Source: Tethya wilhelma (taxonomy: Eukaryota > Porifera > Demospongiae > Tethyida > Tethyidae). From it: 64,000 bases of DNA. The stretch lies in the NCBI GenBank assembly GCA_964030475.1, contig CAXIPT010000002.1, positions 7,793,070-7,857,069 of the forward strand, written 5' to 3'. Below are positions 56,003 to 64,000 of the stretch, piece after piece (position 1 is the stretch's first letter; each line of letters starts with the position of its first letter). Under the pieces are notes generated by a model. It searched no databases and was not told the origin of the DNA. It saw only the letters and a list, made by a program, of their open reading frames with translations. Position numbers and translations under genes: made by a program.

Positions 56003-56593
56003 GGTTCCGGGATACAGGCAAATTAATTGCATATAGCATATAATATATATAATATATAGCAAAAACTGCTCATTGCAAAGTGCCAAGATTTTACACACTA
56101 ATTCAGCTATAATTAATTTTATGCTAAATTAATTTTGGTTGTTAGCACAAGTTTAGCTAACTAAAGCGAAGAGCTCAAAATTTAGCAATTTTTTGACATC
56201 AAATATTTGCAACAATAGGCTTAGTGGAGTGAATCAAGGCAGACACGCTGAAATCCAACTGTAATTGTGAGGGTCAAGCGAAGAGTGTTTAAAAAAATCG
56301 CTTACTTACTTGGGAAATACAGTGAGTTTTTTTTGATTCTTGACTCACGCTGAGGTCTGGTCTGCTCACTGTACGAGTGCTTCTTTTATTTTACAAAGCA
56401 GTATTCCACAAAAACTCTTCGCCAGTCCCTAGTCAGTATAAAAAACAAGCTCTGAAAGCACTAGAGCAAAGATGAACTGCCTTTGTCTATGGCTATGTTT
56501 GCCGTGAAAAATTTTATGGCCATATCTCTGCCATTTTGAACTAATCTGATACTGATTTTGACGATTCGTTTATGCAAACAGTATCCCGGAACC
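56003..56593. mobile_element. 591-bp TTAA-flanked MITE
   Basis: TTAA at 55999-56002 and 56594-56597. Ends GGTTCCGGGATAC and GTATCCCGGAACC, perfect inverted repeats. No coding capacity. Confidence 0.75.
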
Positions 56594-56826
56594 TTAAGGT
56601 AAAACCAAAGCTCAGGATTATAGTGTGATGAAAATGTATTCCGTTCATGCATACATGTTCGTAATTGTTGCATTTACCCATTTGTTAATTGGATTTTTCT
56701 TCAAAGAAGAGCGAGTAAAGCCTTGAAGTAGCTCATTCACTCAGAAGAAGCTTGAATTGTTTGTAAACTTCTCCCATCCACTGTGGTGTATATACACACA
56801 CAAATGAAGATACTCTGTGTACTTAA

Positions 56827-58010
56827 GGCCTGGGTCAACAGCATATACCTTAATGTATAGAATTGATGTCACAACTTAGAAACCGCGCATGCGTTGCTAA
56901 CGCCACCATTTTGAAGGGCAAATTTAGCGTGGAAGTACAGCAGCAATGCAGGAAAGCGACAGCTTCTCCGAAGAATTTTTGCAGTAAACCGTGGAGACAG
57001 TCAACTAACATACGCTCGATTGCCTTCACTCAGAGAGCCCTATAGACTTGCAAAGTGATCTTTGAGCAGCGGCAGCTAAAACAGCTAGTAGACGGTGACA
57101 AAAATTGTAGTTCTTTGCTCCTGTATCAAGATCTTTGTTGCGTGGTTGGTACTGCTGCTTCCACGCTCAGAGCTAGCTATATTCTGTCTCGGTAGCTGTG
57201 GACCACAAAAGATGCCTAATAATACAAAGAGCACTATCAGTGAACTTGTAAAGCAACAATTTGTCTGCTCTCCGTATGTCAGCCATTATTTTTTTGCCCT
57301 TCAAAATGGCGGCAGTTAGCAACGCATCCGGTGTTGCTATGAAAATTGTGACGTAATTGCATAAGGTCTATAGTAAAATAATCTCATCAATATTCAGAAT
57401 GGTCATAACTTTTAAGCTAATTAGTAACCATGGAAACGTAGGTATAGATTCTTTGGGATATTTCAAACATCCTTAAGTCAAAAGTTGGTCATGTGACTGT
57501 TCCATATTTGCTGAATCAGCAAAACATGAATAATTAATTAGGCAGAAATGTTTCCTTGTTGCTATGGTAACCATTTTTTGTATAAATATTTTTTTCATCA
57601 ATATATGCTTAAATTTTAATTGGGGTTCAGAAATACTGATCTGGATGAAAGATATGCAGCTTTTCCCATATAATGCACACCTGCCGTTCTCTCCTTCTCA
57701 GCTATCTTATCAACAATACGGTAACCCCAATTGAGATCATGATAATAGTTATCTCTTGAAAAAGTTTGGTTGCCATAGCAACCTTCTAAGGTTTCCGCCT
57801 GATTAATTATTCATAGCTTACGGTGTTTCATTGACCGATCATTATTTACATGAATACTTCATTTTGGTATACGAGATTTTGGTAACATGAAAACGAAAGG
57901 CCAAAAATTTGTTGTATAGCACAAAGAAATTAGGAAAAGCTATTTGATATTCTGTAGATCTGAATTTTAATTGAGGCAAAATTTCAATCATTTTCAAGGT
58001 GACCCGGGCC
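56827..58010. mobile_element. TTAA-flanked element, GGCC(T/C)GGGTCA ends
   Basis: TTAA at 56823-56826 and 58011-58014. Ends GGCCTGGGTCA and TGACCCGGGCC, with similarity extending outward (ATACTCTGTGTAC and GTATGCAGAGTAT). The interior has paired GTTGCTATGGTAACC and GGTTGCCATAGCAAC blocks. It hosts the 508-bp insertion 56861-57368. Confidence 0.65.
56861..57368. mobile_element. 508-bp TIR element, TATAG duplication
   Basis: TATAG at 56856-56860 and 57369-57373. The ends pair imperfectly (AATTGATGTCACAA and TTGTGACGTAATT), then more strongly (GCGTTGCTAACG, CCATTTTGAAGGGCAAA). The related site at 48056-48062 is uninterrupted (GTATAGTAAAATAATC). Confidence 0.75.
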
Positions 58011-58399
58011 TTAAGTATGCAGAGTATGGATGTGTGGGCATGTGCCACATACTACCAACTATGACAACTGTTGTTTACAGTTGTAGCAGAAACAGTAAAG
58101 AAGGCTGTTTGTGAAAGGAGGACAAGAGGATGGGCGCAATTTAGTAGATTATTTTGTAATGCACACAGACATACAAGCTATCCCAGAAATGAAATTGAGG
58201 AGTATGTGGCAATCTGCTACATGAATCAAGTCACATAATATTTTTTGGCAATTTTTGTTGTATTAGCTCCTTCCCATAATTATAACATGGTCACATTAGA
58301 ATCCACTGTTTCATGGTCTGAATTTTTAGAGTTAACTATATATTCAAATGCAATTATATTAAAGATGCTTTTACTGACTTGGGCAGAGAGCTTTAAAGC

Positions 58400-58700
58400 T
58401 ATTTAGAATTGTCCGCTTTCTACGATTGCATGCTCTGTACACACTGTTGAATTAATTCAATTTCTGGATTGGACTTGATGATTTCTGTGTATGGCATTCC
58501 ATATACTTTTTCTAGTGATTCAAAATAGATATTTTCTATTTCTTTACCTTTGTTTGTAATCTTCATTAGCAGTCCATGCTGTTCTTCGATCTTCACTCAG
58601 ATTGTGTAGGAACTGCCGCTTAGACTTTTAACAGTCGTGAAGTCTGTTCCTTTTTTGGCACCTGCCCTTTTGTTTCTCCCTTCTCATATGAAGAGAAAAT
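58400..58700 (-). pseudogene. short unidentified coding remnant
   Basis: On the minus strand: GAKKGTDFTTVKSLSGSSYT, a stop at about 58605, then VKIEEQHGLLMKITNKGKEI, ENIYFESLEKVYGMPYTEII, KSNPEIELIQQCVQSMQS and a stop. The frame stays the same across the first stop and the composition is protein-like. I do not recognise the family. Confidence 0.3.
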
Positions 58701-59363
58701 ATCCATTGCATACTGCTATGTAACATTGTTTGCTGAACAGACTATCATTTTGATTGTTCCTATTGTGCCAACTAGTCATCTCAGTTCTTTCTTGTCATCA
58801 CTCTATTATAACAATCACTTTTAAGTGGGGGGCACTTCATGAGTGCCGCACAGTTAAGGGCATGCAACTATTTTGTTTGCTATTGACCCCCTGCGGCCCC
58901 TAGCTGTATACTCTACTAGCTGTTGCCTCCACTCAGCAAGTAACTGACAATTAATTAGCCTATAAAAACTATTTAGTTGCTAATCTGTATAGTTACTATA
59001 GTTCCACAGTATTGGTTCTGCTTGGCCAACCATGGGGGGCATGGTCTTTGACTTGTGTGGCTTTCCCCAAAGTATGTGTCAGTTGACCAGCTATAATAGT
59101 AGAGGCTTACTACACATGCATATCAATCAGCATGGATTATGAATCCTTTACATTATTTATTTTCCTGTATATAATATCTGCAATCATTTGACTGGAATGG
59201 TCGATAAGCCTGGATGCTGTACTCTGCATTCAGCCTCACCCACTTTCTATCAGGATGTCGAGTTAACACGCTATATGTATAGTTATATACATGAAGTGCA
59301 CTCTCAGCACTGACTTCAGGCAAGTATGTTGTATAGGCACACTATCATGACAGAGTGAATTTC
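58701..59363. other. no recognisable gene
   Basis: Single-copy, no long frame, no inverted repeat found. Confidence 0.5.
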
Positions 59364-61420
59364 TTTTTTTTTTTTTTTTTTTATAACAATTTTGCAAATG
59401 CGAGGATGTACAAAATAGCATTACACTAAATTCAAATGTACACCCAAACTAAATATACTCAACAGTACTACATAAAATAAAGTAAAATTACTGACTACAC
59501 AAGAAAGAGACGACATTACGTTTAAATGATACAAATGAGTCACAGTCTGTAATCTCTCTTGGGAGCGTGTTCCATAACTTAATGATGTTTGGGAAGAATG
59601 AACTTTGATAAGACCTTGACCTCGAGAATGGCATGGTTAGGCTAGATGAGTGAAGGGATCGGGTGCTATACATACACTCACGACTCTGCAATGGGGCATT
59701 GTCAAAATATATAAGACCATGTAGTATTTTATAGAGGTGACAGAGACTGGCAGCAGCTCTTCTCTGTTGTAGTGTAGGAAGATTTGATTGTACCAACAGA
59801 TCAGAGTAGGGAGATTCCCAGGCTCTGAAGCAGACACGTAGTGCGAACTTTTGGACATCTTCCAATCTAGTAATGTCACCAGTGTATGTTGGATTCCAGG
59901 CAATGGCTGCATACTCAAGATGAGGTCTAATAAATGAAGAGTAGAGCTTCAGTAGTGTTTGGGGAGAAGAGTAGTGATGAAATCTTCTGAACAACAGACC
60001 AATGAGTCTTCTAGCCTTGTTTGTGCAGTTAGTTATATGCGGTGTCCATGATAAGTTTGAGGTCAGAATAATCCCAAGGTATTTGTAGCTGGTTACTTGA
60101 TTATGCACACATTCATTTAATGTTAGACAAGGTGGACTAAGTGATCGGTGGCGTTTTCTTGAGACAAACATTAGTTTGCATTTTCCAGCATTTAGTTTTA
60201 GATCTTTTGAATCCATGAACTTAGAAATAGAGTTTACATCAGCCTGCAAATAAGAATAGTCTACACTTGTCTTGATGACCCTATAGAGGGCAATATCATC
60301 AGCAAACATATTCACTTCACTTTCTGCAGAGATCACAGAAGCCACACTGTTAATGTATGTAACAAAGAGGAGAGGGCCCAAAACAGAGCCTTGTGGCACA
60401 CCTGAAGCAACCGGAAGTATATGAGATGTAACTCCATCAACACACACATTTTATGATCTGTTTGATAGATAACTATTAATCCACCTAATAAGGTACACAT
60501 CCATACCAAGTTCACAGAGTTGATTCAGCAGAAGGGTGTGAGGAACAGTATCAAATGCCTGGGAGACATCAAAAAAGACAATACAGACTTCGTTACCTTC
60601 ATCCAGAGCTTTCTGCCAGTCATCAATCACTTTGATGAGAGCCGAAATAGAGGATTGATGGCTCATAAAACCCCATTGTCGGCTGGAAATTGGAGAGTTC
60701 AGTGTTTGAAAATCTTCCATAATCTCCTTGACATGCCTTTCAATTAGCTTGCTAATCACGGGAAGAACAGATATTGGTCTATATCCTGAGGGTAGGTCTT
60801 TATCTTTACCTTTGGGTATTGGGGCGATTCTTGCTAGTTTCCATTCTTTAGGAAAGTTGCCTGTTGAGATCGAGATGTTGAAAAGTTCTTGTAAGGATTG
60901 AGCAATGCTAGACCTAAGCATCCGGGCTGCTATACCATCATTTCCAGTTGATTTTGAAACATCAAGCTGCAACAATAGTTCAAAGACTCTCTCTTCCGAA
61001 CAAAGTAGCCTATTCGGACAGTTTTCTGGAGCAAAATCACCACTCAAAGCATATTGCAAGGAACTGCTTGGTTGATGCTGGTTATGATTAAAGCATGAGT
61101 AGAAAAAATTGTTAACAGCTACGGCTTTGTCCAAACTAGTTTCAGCTACACAGCCACTGATCTTTAGAGTTGGGATGGCTGGAGAGTGATCCCTATTGAG
61201 AGTTCGAATAGTTTTCCAGAAAACATTGTTATCAGCATTGTTAAGATTCTCATTGAAGAACTAATGCTTAAGCATTTGAACGACATGGTTTCTTTTCTTT
61301 TTGTATTTGCTTTGATCATCTGCATTACCAGTAGATTTTGCTACTTGAAAGAGTTTCACAATGTAAGATTTAGAATGCTTATTCCCATGTAGAATATTAT
61401 AGCAGCCTCTGAGCTAGTCC
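59364..61420 (-). mobile_element. non-LTR retrotransposon (LINE), 5'-truncated, poly(A)
   Basis: The 3' end is a 19-base T run at 59364-59382, i.e. a poly(A) tail on the minus strand, about 100 bases past the ORF stop. The reverse-transcriptase frame is at 59488-61270. Coding traces continue 5' (SKSYIVKLFQVAKSTGNADD, KKKRNHVVQMLKH, then a TAG) to about 61420. No endonuclease domain remains. It fits the Jockey/CR1-like group of LINEs. Confidence 0.8.
59488..61267 (-). pseudogene. LINE reverse transcriptase with one nonsense codon
   Basis: Reads, from the 5' side, NNVFWKTIRTLNRDHSPAIP, then KSTGNDGIAARMLRSS, WKLARIAPIPKGKDKDLPSG with YRPISVLPVISKLIERH (RT fingers), VCIVFFDVSQAFDTVPH (motif A, catalytic Asp), a TAA at 60451, GVPQGSVLGPLLF (motif B), VNMFADDIALY (motif C, catalytic FADD), KYLGIILTSNLSW, and a C-terminal region ending FLCSQ. 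The TAA separates motifs A and B and the frame is otherwise unbroken across it; a single change (for example from CAA) explains it. The role was copying LINE RNA into DNA. Confidence 0.8.
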
Positions 61421-61439
61421 TGATGAAGTCACTGATTAC

Positions 61440-61850
61440 TAGGGGTAGCTTAAAGAAGCCGTCGTGACCTCATCAAAACATACTCTTGAGACAGGACACA
61501 GAGTGGAGGATAGCAATGTGACAATGGTGAGGCAAGGACCAAGTCCTTCTTAGAATATTATTAAAACTCCAGGTCCTTTAACTTGGAAGACGATAACCTC
61601 TAAAGAGCACTGCCATATAAAGATAAGCAGAAACTAGAAAAAAGAAAAGTCTTCACAGAAAGGTCACAACACAAGAAAACGTGCAATACACAGTTTGTCT
61701 TCTTGCACATGTCCTGATGGCAGAGTCATTACAGAGGTTGTGAGTAAGCATAAGGCCAAGATGACAGGAAGAAGAACAGACAACAAGGTTAATTCTCACC
61801 TATAAAACTGAACAGTGGAGAAATTAACATGATCAGGAGATGTTGACCAA
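61440..61850 (-). pseudogene. second LINE C-terminal fragment
   Basis: Minus-strand reading with stops: CLSLYGSAL, TAG in place of Trp, RLSSSKLKDLEF, NNILRRTWSLPHHCHIAILH. It aligns with YGSSLWSVASSELRSLEV and NNILRKIWNLPGRCRTTILH at 54022-54450, so it is a relic of the same LINE group, directly 5' of the poly(A) LINE. Confidence 0.55.
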
Positions 61851-61912
61851 TTGAGTTTTATCAAGCAAATTATGCTTTTCAGGGACTATAAAGGCATGGG
61901 TTTACCTAATTA

Positions 61913-61990
61913 CAGTGGAACCTCTTTATAACGGACACTTTGGTGCAAGGGACTTTGTCCTTTATAAAGAGGTGTCCTTTATTGAGAGGT
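61913..61990 (+). mobile_element. one end of a pogo/Tigger-like element
   Basis: TA followed by CAGTGGAACCTCTTTATAAC and GGACACTTTGG, with an inverted echo (CCTTTATAAAGAGGTGTCC) 30 bases on. These CAGT...CCTCT ends are typical of pogo-type MITEs. No matching right end was found. Confidence 0.4.
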
Positions 61991-62308
61991 TAGGTTGTTT
62001 ATATATTATTAACCCTATATAGCCACAACACAACAGCCAGAAAACCATTCCACGTGGTTTGTGGAAGCCATGCAGATCATGATTCAAATTCAGCACGTGA
62101 TTGACCTGATTGTTGCATGCACACAAAGACACACAAAGATCTCTGATTTCAGAATTAAACTGTCAGTGAGTCAATGCAGTTTGCCAGGGATTCTCTCAAA
62201 CTAGTCCTCTTGCTTGCAAAGACTGAATTATCTCTGTCAGTTTTTCAATATAAGGCTTTGAACCATAGAGCTTGTAGGTGCATGGTATTTCTAAGCCATA
62301 TCCAGCCC

Positions 62309-62932
62309 TAGTCTGGCTGGCCAGACTCTTCGCACGGGGAGAGAAGAGTCTGGGGACACCAGCATATACCGATTTGTAACAGTGGAATGTAATTTTATCA
62401 CGTGAAGTCCAATATAATGATATTCATTGTTCATTTTGTGACGTTTTGCCTAAGTGCACGTGCTTTGCGCACCGTACTACTGTACTAAAGTTGCTGAAAT
62501 TCAGAATGTCGCTGAGTTCCATCCAAGACCCATCTTGGCTAGATTCTTTCCTTTGACTGACCAAATGGAACAAAGAAAGCTTAGTCATTGTAGTTTCTCC
62601 GCTGATTGCACTTCGAGGGACCACAAACTCTTTCTGTATGGACTTGGACGATTTACAAAGACATTCTTACTATCAACACAACTTGTTGTTCAACTTTAAA
62701 CTTCGAAAAGCAAAGAGAGAAAGAGTAGTGCCGTCTGAAGAGCCGTTTTAGCTCTCACTAGTGTGACGTTTTTACTTTGCACGTGCACATACGAACGTCG
62801 AATTACGTCACGTTTAACCACACTGCAATCTGATTGGTCATGTCCAGATTTTGGACATCTGTTACAAATCGGTATATACGGGTGTCCCCAGACTCTTCTC
62901 TCCCCGTGCGAAGAGTCTGGCCAGCCAGACTA
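62309..62932. mobile_element. 624-bp foldback TIR element with 9-bp duplication (MULE-like)
   Basis: ATCCAGCCC at 62300-62308 and 62933-62941. Ends TAGTCTGGCTGGCCAGACT and AGTCTGGCCAGCCAGACTA, with arms matching for about 70 bp (CTTCGCACGGGGAGAGAAG, TATACCGATTTGTAACAG). Each arm is itself self-complementary. A 9-bp duplication suggests Mutator-like elements. The 81-codon ORF inside is unrecognised. Confidence 0.8.
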
Positions 62933-62981
62933 ATCCAGCCCCTCTGTTGACCTTTTCACTGGTAACCTCCACAAAGCCTTG

Positions 62982-63683
62982 CTCAGGGGCATTAAGGACT
63001 GGGTCACAATATGTAGCTAATTAAAGTAAAATTTTATGCAAATTTGAAATAACTACTTATAGAATTAGGCTATTTAATAACATCAAAATGTAACTGAAGA
63101 AACTTATTGTCATCTTTAACATTTTCCCGAAAAAATTTGGTCATGTAACCTAATTAATATTCATGTATTGAATAAATTAATTAATCGGAATATAATGGCT
63201 GTTGCCATGGCAACAAGATTAAGTTCATTAAAATTATAAAGTTATGTACTAAATTTTCACCGAGTAGAATTTTGATATCTGGTTGCCATGGAGAGTTAAT
63301 AATTTTCTATATAAAGCACATCACCAAAAAGCACAAAAACGACAATAACTCACCATGGAAACCAAATATCAAAATTCTACTCGGAAAAAAATTAAGTTCA
63401 TAATGTTCCGAATCAGTGATAAAAATTTGGTTGCCATGGCAACAGTCCTTAATTTCCGGAAAATTAATTATTCATTAGCTGAGGGGGTAAGTTCAAACTT
63501 CATTAATACGATGAATATTCAAATTTGTGGTTTTATAATTTAATCAATGTGTTCAAATAAGATTATATTTTTGTATAAACTTGAAATTTTGTCTGCATGA
63601 TAATATATAATAATATTATTGATCATGGAATGCGGCAATTATTGCATTTTAATCCAAATGACCCAGTCCTTAATGCCCCTGAG
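62982..63683. repeat. 702-bp palindromic element with 25-bp perfect ends
   Basis: The ends CTCAGGGGCATTAAGGACTG (first 20 of 25 bases) are inverted perfectly at 63659-63683. The interior folds about a centre near 63330: GTTGCCATGGCAAC twice, CCGAGTAGAATTTTGATAT and ATATCAAAATTCTACTCGG. No flanking duplication found. The TTAAGGACTGGGTCA part resembles the ends of 56827-58010. Confidence 0.8.
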
Positions 63684-64000
63684 TGGTTGCAGTCTCTTCT
63701 CAAGAACTGTGTGAGAACGGGGGCAATATTGAAAGGCACATGACCAACAATTTCATCTTCCTTCCACACAGCAACTCAGTGCCGAAGTGTCTACTGAGTT
63801 ATCTGGTTCTCGTTTGATAAGTAAATTTTCTCCAGCCACTGGGTTCCAAATGTGTTGATATGCATGATAACCTTGGATGTACGAATCAAATTGAAACTCT
63901 GCTACATCCATAGCTATTAGCTTCACACTAGACCGTGGCTCTCAACTGGACTGCAACTGTCAGGGCACGCCCCAAACCACACCCCATTGTCTGTTAATAG
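63684..64000. other. no recognisable gene
   Basis: Unique sequence to the window edge, no frame of note. Confidence 0.5.

Larger units (their letters stand above)
55506..57704 (+). repeat. longer copy of the 47.3-48.4 kb duplicate
   Basis: Same order of blocks as 47339-48397, plus 55773-56368 and the insertion 56861-57368. No gene seen; short ORFs are not conserved between copies. Confidence 0.7.

Overview
The window is eukaryotic, AT-rich and intron-bearing. The long gene at both ends of the left third belongs to a right-handed beta-helix plus multi-pass membrane family that I know as heavily expanded in demosponges (Amphimedon-like genomes). Dense short inverted-repeat transposons, LINEs and dinucleotide microsatellites fit a draft sponge assembly. 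The organism call is inference. Five single N bases (7526, 28615, 36119, 43906, 48398) divide the window into six contig-like blocks. Sequence next to the junctions at 7526, 36119 and 43906 is duplicated nearly exactly elsewhere in the window, so order and copy number here must be treated with caution.

Layout. 1-7525 and 16517-24171 form a large inverted repeat. Each arm carries the beta-helix/membrane gene. The left copy runs off the window edge with its natural tail. The right copy ends in about 40 residues read from half of a palindromic repeat. Between the arms lies a 3.9 kb DNA transposon (10653-14525, minus strand) with a decayed DDE transposase whose intron holds two TG microsatellites. 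24-36 kb is a field of repeats with remnants of an unidentified gene family, a hAT transposase C-terminus and a 2.6 kb TTAA-flanked element. 36-49 kb holds a hAT fragment, the only intact non-repeat gene (41598-42701, a predicted secreted protein) and nested insertions. 49-54 kb holds a HECT-like gene remnant and a THAP-domain, TTAA-flanked (Kolobok-like) transposon. 54-64 kb holds duplicated segments, LINE fragments and several TIR elements.

The most distinctive signal is a recurring composite repeat of about 1 kb. One end is a 20-nt hairpin with a constant TACC loop and a stem that differs between two subfamilies yet stays paired. Next to it is the box TAGGAATGG. The other end is a 260-400 bp palindrome whose tips begin ACAAGT and carry the same TAGGAATGG box about 35 nt in. 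Group 1 (stem ATACGTAC) occurs at 4402-5354, 6398-7378, 9533-10460, 16667-17654, 18928-19880 and, in part, 43018-43905 and 54492-55031. Group 2 (stem CCCAGTAC) occurs at 24172-24900, 25468-26487, 27240-27888, 27898-28614, 33331-34404, 39579-40579 and in reverse at 45600-47338 and 48399-49082. I see no coding capacity in it, so it is probably a non-autonomous mobile element. I cannot place it in a known superfamily.

Apart from the beta-helix gene pair and the secreted-protein gene, every coding stretch I recognise is a transposase, a reverse transcriptase or a broken relic.
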